NCBI GenBank assembly: GCA_018971775.1
Contig: JAGXAB010000020.1
Span: forward strand, 17,632-81,631
Direction: 5' to 3'
Source of the DNA: Cyanobacteria bacterium REEB67
GTDB lineage: Bacteria > Cyanobacteriota > Vampirovibrionia > Obscuribacterales > Obscuribacteraceae
Length of the DNA: 64,000 bases
Shown one piece after another: positions 53,272 through 62,011 of this stretch. Position 1 is the stretch's first letter. The number at the start of each line of letters is the position of its first letter. A program made the position numbers and the translations under genes. The notes under the pieces were generated by a model. That model had not been told where the DNA came from. It did not search any database and worked only from the letters and a program-made list of their open reading frames with translations.

Positions 53272-54618
53272 ATGTCCAATGAAGCTCCTCCGAATGTGAA
53301 CGCCAACGGCAGTCAGGCCGCCGCCGCCGCATCGGTCGCATCCTCAGCATCCGCCGCATCCTCAGCATCAGGCCCACCCGCCACATCCGGCACAGCCATA
53401 CCGACGGTCGAAGAAACCAGTGTTAAAGTAGCGAAAAGTCCAAAGGCGCCAAAGCTGCGCTCGATGGGCCCGGTCAAAGTGACACAATTTGATCCGTCCT
53501 CTCCCCTGGTCGATCCGGCCGAGGTCATGGACAAGCTGGTCAAAACAGCCCGGGAAGCGGCACGCGAAACCCGCGAAGCAAACAAGCAAAGCGCTATCGA
53601 AACGGCCAAACAATCTGCCAAAGAACTGGCCGCCGAAAACAAAATCAATCGTGGTGTGGCGCGCGAGCTCGAAGCTGAAAATAAGGCCAAGGTGCTCGAT
53701 TTTGCCTCTCTATCGACAGCAACTACAAACGTCGCCGCCACGCCGATAACGATCGACGGTAATGGCGAGCCCATCGTTGCCGCCACTGAAAATGCCAGTG
53801 TCGAGGAGATGTCCCACCCCGACGACGGTATCGAAATCCTCTGCAAAATGGCCGAGAAAGGCGAAATCGATCCAAAGAACGTAGATATCATCGATGTCTG
53901 CGATAAATTCTTGAAAGCGATTGCCTCGACACCGCAGGAAAGTCTGCGCATGTCGGGCAAAGTAATTTTTCACGCCGCCGTCTTGCTCCGCCTGAAAGCG
54001 GAAGCCTTGCTTTCCGAAGCGACCAATGCGATTGCGCCGGTCGTCGACGACTTCCTCGATTTTGACGACGAAGGCGGACCGATCATTTATGACTCGAATA
54101 AGCAAGAGATTGGCAGACAGCTCACCTTCAAAGATCTCGAAGGGGCAATCGTCAGGCGTGCTCAGCGCAAGCAACAAGTGCGCGAGAGAAGGGTCACCCT
54201 CGATCAACTGATCGCCGCCCTTAAAGAAGCGGAAAAATTAGAAACGGTGCGTCAGGAGAAAAAACCGAAGGCACCACGCATTGATTTATCCGGTTACAAC
54301 GAAGTAAACGATGTCGACGACATACTCGATCTGGCCCACGATGAAGATATAGAAGGCACTATTGTGCGGGTCGAGCAGTGGATTGCCGAAAATCTCAATC
54401 TTGGCGATTCGATAGAGTTTCTACAACTGGTAATGAAAGTAAGTCTTAAACGAGACTGGGTAGAATCCTTTCTCGCTGCGCTATTTCTTTCAAATGCAGG
54501 TAAAATAGATCTGGCTCAGGAAATATTTTACGGGCCTCTCTATTTGAGCCTGTGCCGGGATCAGCCAGCCGTGGCCAATCTTTTAGAAGTCGGCGATAAG
54601 ATCGCCAATGGCGGATAG
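53272..54618 (+). CDS. scpA: Segregation and condensation protein A with long N-terminal extension
   Basis: ScpA is the kleisin that bridges the SMC heads. The kleisin part covers about residues 180-448, from SHPDDGIEILCKMAEKGEID through IIDVCDKFLKAI to the C-terminal winged helix (VEQWIAENLNLGDSIEFLQL). About 180 residues precede it: an Ala/Ser-rich stretch (13-45) and a charged helix (REAARETREANKQ onward, about 93-140). Typical ScpA is about 250 residues, so this extension is large. A strong AAGGAG ribosome site overlaps the region just after the smc stop, and the gene overlaps scpB by 11 bases. Position and C-terminal sequence make the call firm even though ScpA is weakly conserved. Confidence 0.88.
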   Translation: MSNEAPPNVNANGSQAAAAASVASSASAASSASGPPATSGTAIPTVEETSVKVAKSPKAPKLRSMGPVKVTQFDPSSPLVDPAEVMDKLVKTAREAARETREANKQSAIETAKQSAKELAAENKINRGVARELEAENKAKVLDFASLSTATTNVAATPITIDGNGEPIVAATENASVEEMSHPDDGIEILCKMAEKGEIDPKNVDIIDVCDKFLKAIASTPQESLRMSGKVIFHAAVLLRLKAEALLSEATNAIAPVVDDFLDFDDEGGPIIYDSNKQEIGRQLTFKDLEGAIVRRAQRKQQVRERRVTLDQLIAALKEAEKLETVRQEKKPKAPRIDLSGYNEVNDVDDILDLAHDEDIEGTIVRVEQWIAENLNLGDSIEFLQLVMKVSLKRDWVESFLAALFLSNAGKIDLAQEIFYGPLYLSLCRDQPAVANLLEVGDKIANGG

Positions 54619-55297
54619 CATCGTGCAATTAAAATCACACATCGAAGCATTATTATTTCTCACCGATAAGCCGCTCAAGGCTGCTGTGATCGCGCGCACT
54701 CTCAACCAGGACGTGCAGGCAATCCGCCAGGCCACGCTCGAGCTTATCCACGATTACGAGGCGCGCAATGGTGCCCTCGAAATCGCCGACGAAGACGGCT
54801 ATATGATGCAGGTCAAAGATGAATATTCCGACCTGGTCAACGAGCTCGCTCCCTTCGAGATGCCGACAGCCCTGGTCCGCACTCTCTCGGCAATCGCTCT
54901 CAAACAGCCGGTCACGCAAGCGGACGTGATTAAGATTCGCGGCGCCGGCGCCTACGACCATATCAAGGAGCTCGAAATACGAGAGCTCATCCATCGCAAA
55001 GAAGACGGCCGTTCACCGGTATTGACCACGACCAAAAAATTCCAGGAATATTTCCGCCTCTCCAAAGATGGTCAGGGCTGGAGACAGGAGCTTGGCCCGA
55101 CCAAGACCAGGGAAGATGCGGAGAATAAAGGCGACAGCAGCGGCGACGATAAGGGCGAAGACGCTAAATCGATCCAGCTTGACGTCTTCGACGCCAGTCC
55201 CGACGCTCCCGACAATAGCGACAGCAACGGCGGTAGTGGAGCCGCTGTCGAGCCGATGCAAATGGCTGCTCCCGCCGACGCTTCCAACATCCAGTAG
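54608..55297 (+). CDS. scpB: Segregation and condensation protein B
   Basis: ScpB binds ScpA as a dimer in the SMC complex. Two winged-helix domains fill the first 165 residues. Family blocks are IEALLFLTDKPLKAAVIA, TALVRTLSAIALKQPVTQADVIKIRGAGAYDHIKEL and LTTTKKFQEYFRLS. The last 60 residues are an acidic Asp/Gly/Asn tail that is probably disordered. The start lies inside the end of scpA (11-base overlap), so translation is coupled. ispD follows eight bases after its stop. Confidence 0.94.
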   Translation: MADSIVQLKSHIEALLFLTDKPLKAAVIARTLNQDVQAIRQATLELIHDYEARNGALEIADEDGYMMQVKDEYSDLVNELAPFEMPTALVRTLSAIALKQPVTQADVIKIRGAGAYDHIKELEIRELIHRKEDGRSPVLTTTKKFQEYFRLSKDGQGWRQELGPTKTREDAENKGDSSGDDKGEDAKSIQLDVFDASPDAPDNSDSNGGSGAAVEPMQMAAPADASNIQ

Positions 55298-55305
55298 ATT
55301 TTGAG

Positions 55306-56082
55306 TTGAGTAGCGGTCATAGTCTTGCCGCCATTCTCGTAGCAGGTGGTTCCGGCTCTCGCTTTGGTGCGGCCGGGGGGCTTCCCAAACAATTCCAAAT
55401 GCTCGCGGGATATCCATTGTACACATGGTCAATATCCAGAATATACAAATCAGGTGTATTTAAAGATATTATTTTGACTATGCCCGGCTCGCTCATCGAC
55501 CGGGCGCGCCGGGAAATCGATGTTCTTTTCCCAAACAACTATATAGATGTAATCGCCGGCGGCGCCAGCCGGCAAGAATCGGTACATCTGGCCTTGAGGT
55601 CACTGGCGAGCAAAAGCGCGGCAGCTGAGTATGTGGTGGTGCACGATGCGGCCCGGCCTTTTTTGACGCTGAAGATGCTCGAAGACGCCATAGCAACGGT
55701 CACCACCAGAGGTGCCTGCACGATCGGCACACCCGTCTCCGACACCTTGAAAAAAGTGGCACCGCCCGTAGAGCCGGCTACCACAGAGGTCGAGCCGCGT
55801 CGTTCATTAATTGACGGATTAATTATCGAGACAGTCGACCGCCGCGATCTTTACTCGGTACAAACGCCCCAAGCCGCCCCCCTGGAGCTTTTACTGGCTT
55901 GCCATGAGAGGGCGCGGGCGGAAAATCTTGGTGTCACGGATGATGCGGCAATTTTGGAGCATTTCGGACACAGGGTCGTAATATTTCCTGGACAAACAAA
56001 CAACATAAAGATAACAGTAGGCGAAGATTTACGCGCCGGCGAGCTTCTCGCACCGCTCTACCTGCCAGCCAGTCCGCATTAA
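55306..56082 (+). CDS. ispD: 2-C-methyl-D-erythritol 4-phosphate cytidylyltransferase
   Basis: IspD adds CMP to methylerythritol phosphate in the non-mevalonate isoprenoid pathway. The nucleotide-binding motif AAILVAGGSGSRFG lies at the N-terminus, followed by PKQF. VVHDAARPF (near 108-116) and TPQAAPLELLLACHERA complete the catalytic block, and ITVGEDLRAGE is near the C-terminus. The 258 residues include a small insert (about 150-165) before ETVDRRDLYSVQTPQ. The start is TTG 55306 with only a weak ribosome site; it follows scpB by eight bases and is part of the smc operon. The operon link of isoprenoid and condensin genes is probably one of convenience. Confidence 0.94.
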   Translation: MSSGHSLAAILVAGGSGSRFGAAGGLPKQFQMLAGYPLYTWSISRIYKSGVFKDIILTMPGSLIDRARREIDVLFPNNYIDVIAGGASRQESVHLALRSLASKSAAAEYVVVHDAARPFLTLKMLEDAIATVTTRGACTIGTPVSDTLKKVAPPVEPATTEVEPRRSLIDGLIIETVDRRDLYSVQTPQAAPLELLLACHERARAENLGVTDDAAILEHFGHRVVIFPGQTNNIKITVGEDLRAGELLAPLYLPASPH

Positions 56083-56133
56083 CCACATCCGGTGCATATC
56101 GTAATAAGCTCCTGATATCTATAGGCACCACAC

Positions 56134-56161
56134 TTGACACTACTTGCAGGATTTCTATAAA
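56134..56161 (+). promoter_or_regulatory. Near-consensus sigma-70 promoter of sepF
   Basis: TTGACA (56134-56139) is followed after 16 bases by TATAAA (56156-56161), five of six consensus bases. Transcription should start near 56168 and give a leader of about 135 bases. The spacer begins CTACTTGCAG, nearly the same as in the smc promoter. Confidence 0.82.
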
Positions 56162-56302
56162 AGGCTAGAATGATTGCACTAAGTAATTAAGCGGTTAGCT
56201 ATGTGTATTTAGCGAATTTTATTAAAGCGATAAGCACAAAGTTAACGACAATAAGCAATTTGTTCAGAGTCAGTCTTCATCTTCATCTATAAAGGGACTT
56301 CC

Positions 56303-56899
56303 ATGGTTGACGACTATAGAGACAGCCCACAAGAGAAACCAGTATTTGCCAATGATGGTCGCTCCGGTAAAAAAGAAATCGATCTTTTCCCGGCGCTTCA
56401 AGATCGTCGCATGATGGCAATGCAGCATGGTGCGGTGCGGCAGAATACGCCTACAAGGTTGGGCAGCCAGATTTCGATGTTTAGCCCAGTCTCCTTCGAA
56501 GAGGCCCTGGATATTGTTGAATGTCTGCGCTCGCGAGCAGCAACTACCATCTCACTCGAAAATATGAAAAAGCTGGACGCTTCGCGCCTGGTCGACTTTG
56601 TTGCCGGTGCCTCCGCCGCCATCGATGGTGACTTTCATAAATTGAGCGAGCAGGTCTATGTATTTGCTCCCAGCAACATCAAAATCTCCGCTCCTGTAAA
56701 AGACGTACCCAAAGCAACCACCGGCACCACATTCGGTGAGATTACTTTCGGCGGTCTGGCGGCAGCGCCGGCACCCTCGACATCCGCGTCGGATCACATC
56801 AAGGATCTTGGACTCGGTGCTCTTGATTTCCTCTACCCTGGTAGAGCTTCTCAAGAGACAACGGCGCCGACACCTACTGTAAACTGGACCAACTCCTAG
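56303..56899 (+). CDS. sepF: Cell division protein SepF
   Basis: SepF bundles FtsZ filaments and anchors them to the membrane at the division site. The core lies at about 56-130: ISMFSPVSFEEALDIVECLR, then TTISLENMKKLDASRLVDFV and AGASAAIDGDFHKLSEQVYV, ending FAPSNIKIS, which follows the family pattern step by step. The usual N-terminal amphipathic membrane helix is not obvious, since the first 50 residues are charged. A C-terminal tail of about 65 residues is Ala/Pro/Thr-rich. Cyanobacteria also use SepF (Cdv2). The ribosome site AAAGGGA precedes the ATG. It stands alone with a strong promoter and a downstream terminator, just after the smc operon. Confidence 0.88.
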   Translation: MVDDYRDSPQEKPVFANDGRSGKKEIDLFPALQDRRMMAMQHGAVRQNTPTRLGSQISMFSPVSFEEALDIVECLRSRAATTISLENMKKLDASRLVDFVAGASAAIDGDFHKLSEQVYVFAPSNIKISAPVKDVPKATTGTTFGEITFGGLAAAPAPSTSASDHIKDLGLGALDFLYPGRASQETTAPTPTVNWTNS

Positions 56900-57069
56900 C
56901 ACTGGTGTTAAGGAAATCTTATCGAACCAGCCCCCGGGGTTTGTCACCGTCCTCTTCAAGTTTTTTAACAGCCACCCTCCCGGGTCGCTGCTATTATTGA
57001 GAAGCAAGGCACGGGGCAATCACTGCCAGGTGCCGCGTTTCCTCCTTACCTAATCCACCACAACACTGT

Positions 57070-57105
57070 CTTCCCCTTCGCTCCTCGAGGGGGAAGTTCT
57101 TTTTC
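57070..57105 (+). terminator. Intrinsic terminator after sepF
   Basis: CTTCCCC (57070-57076) pairs with GGGGAAG (57090-57096), followed at once by TTCTTTTTC. It lies about 170 bases after the sepF stop. An imperfect hairpin (57008-57034) precedes it without a T-run. Confidence 0.65.
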
Positions 57106-57130
57106 AGGCCAAAGTTTTTCTTGAAATTTT

Positions 57131-57157
57131 CCCGCTTTTTTGCGGGCTTTCAGGCTT
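57131..57157 (+). terminator. Second short terminator-like hairpin
   Basis: CCCGC and GCGGG (57131-57135 and 57142-57146) form a five-base stem with a T6 loop. A T7 run follows ten bases later. It may back up the preceding terminator against read-through into the convergent mnmH gene. Confidence 0.4.
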
Positions 57158-57161
57158 TTTT

Positions 57162-58238
57162 TCAACCCATGGCCAGGATGTCGCGGGCGGCAAGTATCGG
57201 ATCATCACCGCTGACGGTGCCGATGAAGTTTTGACCGGCTATGTGCTTCTGATAATAGTGGTCGTAATAGTGCGTCAGCAAAAGCTCCACTGCCGGCGCC
57301 AGATCGCCTGCTGCCACATGCTCGCGTATTTCTTGCAAGACCGCACCGGGCAGTCGATTTTGAATGGTAGCCAGAGCCTGTTCGGCGGCTTGCAATGCCG
57401 CACCTTCAAGCATGATCTTTCCTCCCGCTCCCTCATCCAGGGCACTTTCGTCATTGCCGCCGTAGTCGGCCAGAATGCGCCGGCAGCGGCGCTCGAGCGA
57501 ACCACTGACGAGGATCTGCGGGGCTCCGTTCAGTCTCTTGAAAAGAAAGGCCGGCAGACTGACGCGCCCGATATTACGACTTTCGGCCTCGACATAGACT
57601 TTGCCACCGTTAAAACTGCGAACCCTATGCCAGATCGCCGCCTCAAAATCCTTTTGCGAAGGTTGCCCCTCTTTTTGAGCGAGTGCACCAAATACGGAGC
57701 CGCGATGCCTGGCCAACTTTTCCAGATCGATTACCTGACCGCCGGCTTTTTCGATTTCCGTCAAGATTTCTGTCTTGCCGACGCCCGTATGGCCCTGCAA
57801 AGCAATCACTTCAAATAAATATGGATCGGCGGCAAAATCTCGCACCACTACCGAGCGCCAGCTTTTATAACCCCCGGTCAACCGGAAACAATCTAGACCG
57901 ACGATACTCAGACAACTGGCCACAGCCTCCGAGCGCAATCCGCCGCGCCAGCAATGGACGACCAGCGGCTTATTTTCGTCCCCCCTGGCTTCTACGATAG
58001 CATCGATCAAAGCGGGGATTTTTGGCGCAATGATATTCATCGCTTTACGCCGGGCGATGATTTCACCTTCGGTGGCATAAACCGTACCGATAAAGTCGCG
58101 CTCACCATCAGTAAAAAGCGGTATGTTGACAGCTCCGGGTATGCGCTCGACAATATATTCGCAGGGCGAGCGCACATCGATCAACGTCACCCGCTTGAGC
58201 GAGTTGAATTGATCGGCGGAGATTTCTCGCCAGGTCAC
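57162..58238 (-). CDS. mnmH: tRNA 2-selenouridine/geranyl-2-thiouridine synthase
   Basis: MnmH (SelU) converts 2-thiouridine at the wobble position of some tRNAs to 2-selenouridine through a geranylated intermediate. An N-terminal rhodanese domain has its cysteine at 96 in HCWRGGLRS. A P-loop GHTGVGKT (149-156) starts the C-terminal ATPase-like domain. The 358 residues are normal. It is the last gene of a minus-strand run, nine bases after rnj. No selD or other selenium gene is in the window; MnmH needs selenophosphate, so selenium use elsewhere in the genome is expected. Confidence 0.93.
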   Translation of the reverse strand: MTWREISADQFNSLKRVTLIDVRSPCEYIVERIPGAVNIPLFTDGERDFIGTVYATEGEIIARRKAMNIIAPKIPALIDAIVEARGDENKPLVVHCWRGGLRSEAVASCLSIVGLDCFRLTGGYKSWRSVVVRDFAADPYLFEVIALQGHTGVGKTEILTEIEKAGGQVIDLEKLARHRGSVFGALAQKEGQPSQKDFEAAIWHRVRSFNGGKVYVEAESRNIGRVSLPAFLFKRLNGAPQILVSGSLERRCRRILADYGGNDESALDEGAGGKIMLEGAALQAAEQALATIQNRLPGAVLQEIREHVAAGDLAPAVELLLTHYYDHYYQKHIAGQNFIGTVSGDDPILAARDILAMG

Positions 58239-58247
58239 TTTTGGCCG

Positions 58248-60101
58248 TTATCCTTTTTTATGCACTGACTTGCGATCGCTGCGCTCGCGCTCATTGCCGC
58301 CGCCATTGGCACCATTATCAGCCGGAGCAAGACTGGCACGCATGGCGACAACTTGTAAGAGCGGATTGGAGCGCAGTTGATCCTGGAAGTAGTCGGTGAG
58401 CTTTTCAAAGAGCAGATCTTTTACGGTCTCCGCCGATACCAGATCGTGCGGCTCGGCCTGAGCGATTATTTTCTTAGCTTCATCGGTCAGGCGAATGACA
58501 AATTCCTCGGCCGGCAAGCCACGAGGCAAAATCACACCGCGCAGCGAGACATCCGGTCCGCTCAGCAATTTGCCATTTTTATCGACCGACACCGCCAGCG
58601 CCACCAGTCCGTCGCCGGCAAGTTTTTGCCTTTCTTCGACGATCTCCTCATCGATCATAAAATCACGGTTATAGTCGACAAGCAAAACACCCGACTGAAC
58701 AGTACCGGCCATTTTGCCTTTTTCAGCCGTGAGCTCGAGCACATCGCCGTTTTCCATGATAAATACATTATCTGGATCGACGCCGCATTCGACGGCCAAT
58801 CGACCGTGCCCGACGAGCATGCGATATTCGCCATGCACCGGGATGAAGTATTTTGGCTTGCAGAGATTGAGCATGAGCTTCTGCTCTTCACGGCAGGCGT
58901 GACCGGAAACGTGCACACCGGCATCGCGACCGTAAATTACTTTTGCCCCGCGTATGCAAAGAGCATTGATCGTATTGGCTACCGAACGCTCGTTGCCCGG
59001 GATGGGAGTGGCGGAAATAATAACCGTGTCGCCCGCCTCGACTTTGAGCTTGCGGTGCTCGTCGTTGGCGATACGAGTCAGCGCCGACATAGGCTCGCCC
59101 TGGCTACCGGTAGTCAAAATGACGACCTGGTCCGGAGGAAGTTGATTGATGTTTTCCACCTGGACGAGCAAATTATCCGGATATTGCATATAGCCCAGAT
59201 CACGGGCAATGGCTGCAAATGTGAGCATCGAACGACCGAGAATGGTCACCTTGCGATTGTGATTCATCGCTGCCCGCAGCACCTGCTTGACGCGGTTGAC
59301 GTTGCTGGCAAAAGTGGTGATGATGATCCGCCCTTTGGCCTGGATAAAAGCTTCGTTCAATTTGGTCCAGACGCTGCGCTCAGAGGGGGTGTAGCCTTCG
59401 CGCTCGGTATTGGTGCTATCGCTGAGCAGGGCAAGAACGCCTTCTTCACAGGCCGCCGCCAGTCCGGCGATGTCGAAGTGCTCGCCATCCACCGGCGTAA
59501 AGTCAAATTTGAAATCACCGGTGTGAACAATGACACCAATGGGGGTGCGGATAATCAAACTAAAGCTGTCGGCAATCGAATGGGTACAGCGGATAAATTC
59601 CACTTCAAAGCATCCCATGCGCACGCGCTGACGCGGTTTGACTTGAGTCAACTTGGTGCGTTCGGATAGACCGGATTCATCAAGCTTTTTCTCGAGCAGA
59701 CCGATAGCCAAAGCCGGTCCGTAGATGACGGGTAATGTCACTTCTTTGAGCAAAAATGGAATGCCGCCGATATGATCTTCATGACCGTGGGTGACGGCCA
59801 GACCGCGCAAGCGCGACTGTTGCTGGGCAAGGAAGGTGAGGTCTGGCAAAACGAGATCGACGCCGAGCATTTCTTCGGAAGGAAAAGCCAGGCCGGCATC
59901 GACAAGCATAATGTCTTCGCCGTAGCAAATAGCCATGGTATTTTTGCCGATTTCGCCCAGACCGCCAAGCGGCACGATGCGCAAGGTCTCGCCGGTGCGA
60001 GCGCGAAATTCTTTGGCTTCCGGTCCATTGGCGACTGCCGGATCAGGATCGAAATTTAGCAATGGCGCCGGCTTCTGGCGCCTGTTTTTACCGTGACTCA
60101 A
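58248..60101 (-). CDS. rnj: Ribonuclease J
   Basis: RNase J is a metallo-beta-lactamase-fold nuclease with 5'-3' exonuclease and endonuclease activity on mRNA and rRNA. The metal site HGHEDH lies at 105-110, with further ligands in FIRCTHSIADS and HTGDFKFD. The beta-CASP domain and the C-terminal HVSGHACREEQK and IPVHGEYRML blocks are clear. The 617 residues include an N-terminal extension of about 35 and a polar C-terminal tail (about 20 residues). It follows dapA by 30 bases. Cyanobacteria also rely on RNase J together with RNase E. Confidence 0.96.
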   Translation of the reverse strand: MSHGKNRRQKPAPLLNFDPDPAVANGPEAKEFRARTGETLRIVPLGGLGEIGKNTMAICYGEDIMLVDAGLAFPSEEMLGVDLVLPDLTFLAQQQSRLRGLAVTHGHEDHIGGIPFLLKEVTLPVIYGPALAIGLLEKKLDESGLSERTKLTQVKPRQRVRMGCFEVEFIRCTHSIADSFSLIIRTPIGVIVHTGDFKFDFTPVDGEHFDIAGLAAACEEGVLALLSDSTNTEREGYTPSERSVWTKLNEAFIQAKGRIIITTFASNVNRVKQVLRAAMNHNRKVTILGRSMLTFAAIARDLGYMQYPDNLLVQVENINQLPPDQVVILTTGSQGEPMSALTRIANDEHRKLKVEAGDTVIISATPIPGNERSVANTINALCIRGAKVIYGRDAGVHVSGHACREEQKLMLNLCKPKYFIPVHGEYRMLVGHGRLAVECGVDPDNVFIMENGDVLELTAEKGKMAGTVQSGVLLVDYNRDFMIDEEIVEERQKLAGDGLVALAVSVDKNGKLLSGPDVSLRGVILPRGLPAEEFVIRLTDEAKKIIAQAEPHDLVSAETVKDLLFEKLTDYFQDQLRSNPLLQVVAMRASLAPADNGANGGGNERERSDRKSVHKKG

Positions 60102-60131
60102 ACTCTCTCTCCAGATTATTCAGATATATTT

Positions 60132-61052
60132 TTAGATATTTACTTGTAACTGTTTGGCCAGGTCATAGCTGCTGAGCAGTTTGTCCATGGTCTGCTTTTG
60201 CTCGATCGATAAGGGCACGAGGGGCAGGCGCAGGTGCTCACCGGTAAGGCCAATCTTGGCCAGCGCGTATTTGACACAGGTAGGATTGGGAGCAGCAAAA
60301 AGCCCCTTGCAGAGCGGCATGATCGCATAGTGAATGGAGCGGGCGGTATCGAGATCGCCCTTGAAAAAGGCCTCTTGCATGCGGGCGATTTCTGTACCGA
60401 TAAAGTGACTGGCCACTGAAATAACTCCACAGCCGCCAACGGCCAGAAACGGCAGGGTCAAATAGTCATCGCCCGAGTAGACAACAAAATCAGAACGGGC
60501 ACCAGCTGCGATATCAGCGGCATATTCGACAGTGCCGGTCGAATCTTTGACGGCATGGATATTTTTGTATTTGTGCGAAAGGGTGATGATCGTCTCAGAA
60601 GCAATCATAATGCCGGTGCGACCGGGAATGTTATAAACAATTATCGGCAGCTTCGTTGATGAGGCAATTTCGCCGAAGTGAGCCAAAAGTCCGGCCTGAC
60701 TCGGCTTATTGTAATAAGGTGCGACGACGAGGGCGCCGTCGGCTCCAAGTTTTTCCGCTTCCTGCGTCGCTTTGACTGATTTGGCGGTGTCGTTCGAGCC
60801 CGTACCGGCGATGATTTTTATGCGCTTTTTAGCAGCGGCGATAACAGCTTTGAGCAGCTCTCTTTTTTCTTCGTCATCGAGGGTCGGGCTCTCGCCCGTC
60901 GTCCCGGCAACAACAATGGCGGTGGTGCCATTTTTGATTAAATGCTCTACGAGGGCGCCGACCGCCTTGAAATCGACCTTGAGCTTATCGTCGAAGGGCG
61001 TGACCATAGCCGTCACTACTCTGCCAAATAGATGCGCCTCGTTTGTGATCAT
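60132..61052 (-). CDS. dapA: 4-hydroxy-tetrahydrodipicolinate synthase
   Basis: DapA condenses pyruvate with aspartate semialdehyde, the first step specific to lysine and diaminopimelate. The Schiff-base lysine is Lys169 (HAVKDSTG), with Tyr140 in VYNIPGRTG and the AGTTGESPTL block (49-58). The 306 residues are slightly above average. A GAGGCGG ribosome site lies eight bases before the ATG. dapB lies directly upstream, separated by a tandem repeat, so the two pathway genes are expressed together. Confidence 0.97.
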   Translation of the reverse strand: MITNEAHLFGRVVTAMVTPFDDKLKVDFKAVGALVEHLIKNGTTAIVVAGTTGESPTLDDEEKRELLKAVIAAAKKRIKIIAGTGSNDTAKSVKATQEAEKLGADGALVVAPYYNKPSQAGLLAHFGEIASSTKLPIIVYNIPGRTGIMIASETIITLSHKYKNIHAVKDSTGTVEYAADIAAGARSDFVVYSGDDYLTLPFLAVGGCGVISVASHFIGTEIARMQEAFFKGDLDTARSIHYAIMPLCKGLFAAPNPTCVKYALAKIGLTGEHLRLPLVPLSIEQKQTMDKLLSSYDLAKQLQVNI

Positions 61053-61098
61053 CGTGCTAACCGCCTCAAGTATTTCTCCAACATTTTGCTCGTCATTT

Positions 61099-61142
61099 AT
61101 ATGACTGCTATATGACTGCTATATGACTGCTATATGACTGCC
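61099..61142. repeat. Four 11-bp tandem repeats between dapB and dapA
   Basis: The unit ATATGACTGCT occurs four times head to tail (61099-61109, 61110-61120, 61121-61131, 61132-61142), the last with one change. It starts two bases after the dapB stop and occupies half of the 92-base spacer to dapA. Perfect copies suggest recent expansion or contraction by slippage. Effects on translation coupling or message structure are possible. Confidence 0.9.
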
Positions 61143-61144
61143 AC

Positions 61145-62005
61145 TTATAAAACTGTCTCCAGTCCGACTTTGAGTTCGGACATTTGCACAGCTGATTTAA
61201 TCGCCAGGATAATCCCCTTAATAAAACAACTGGTCGTAAAACTGTCATGGCGAATAGTCAGCATCTCACCTTCACCGGCAAACAATACATCCTGATGCGA
61301 AATCGGCCCGGGCATGCGCAGTGAGTGAACACGCACACCGGAAGCATGCAGACCACCGCGGGCATGCGGGATGAGCTCATGCTCTTCGACCATTTTAGGA
61401 TTGAAATGGGAACCGTTGGAAGCAATCTTATTGAGCGTGTGCATAGCGGTGCCGGAGGGAGCATCGACTTTTTTTGGATTGTGCATCTCGACGACTTCGA
61501 CATTGCCGAAGTATTTGCCGGCCTGTTTGGCGAAGTCCATCATCAAAACGGCACCGATGGAAAAATTGGGCACGATCATGCCACCAAGTTTTGCCGACGC
61601 GGCCATTTTGCTGAGCTCATCCACCATTTCAGGCTGCAAACCAGACGTACCGATCACAGGTCTGATACCCGCCTTAAGCGCTTTTTTAGCCGACTCAAAA
61701 GAAGCGGCAGCGATCATATTGTCGAGCAAAACATCGGGCTTTTCGCCGCACTCGGCAAGCATCGCTTCAAAGGAATCGGACACTTTTACGCCGCTTGCTT
61801 TTTCCAGATGCGGACTGACAAAAGTGCTCAAATCCTTGCCGACATAGGCTGCGCCGCTGCGGCCAAAGGCACCGACCACTTCAAAGTCGTCATCGGCAAG
61901 CAGCGCTGAAACAGCCGCTCTTCCCATACGACCGTTGATGCCGGCGATCGCCACACTGATTTTTTTTGCGCCTGTAACCATGTCATTAGCCTTGCCTGTA
62001 GCCAT
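61145..62005 (-). CDS. dapB: 4-hydroxy-tetrahydrodipicolinate reductase
   Basis: DapB reduces the DapA product with NAD(P)H. The cofactor motif AIAGINGRMGRAAV lies near the N-terminus. The catalytic block VVEMHNPKKVDAPSGTA has the first histidine and the lysine; the second histidine of the usual HH pair is asparagine. The 286 residues include a C-terminal KGIILAIKSAVQM block. The first eight residues could be trimmed by using the inner ATG. It lies six bases after dut and is followed by the tandem repeat and dapA. Confidence 0.95.
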   Translation of the reverse strand: MATGKANDMVTGAKKISVAIAGINGRMGRAAVSALLADDDFEVVGAFGRSGAAYVGKDLSTFVSPHLEKASGVKVSDSFEAMLAECGEKPDVLLDNMIAAASFESAKKALKAGIRPVIGTSGLQPEMVDELSKMAASAKLGGMIVPNFSIGAVLMMDFAKQAGKYFGNVEVVEMHNPKKVDAPSGTAMHTLNKIASNGSHFNPKMVEEHELIPHARGGLHASGVRVHSLRMPGPISHQDVLFAGEGEMLTIRHDSFTTSCFIKGIILAIKSAVQMSELKVGLETVL

Positions 62006-62011
62006 ATAAGT

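Noticed and set aside
58377..59669. 430-codon open frame on the plus strand opposite rnj
   Set aside because: It is a mirror of codon use in a strongly conserved RNase J gene. Its translation has no domain, and its histidine- and phenylalanine-rich make-up is typical of antisense shadows.
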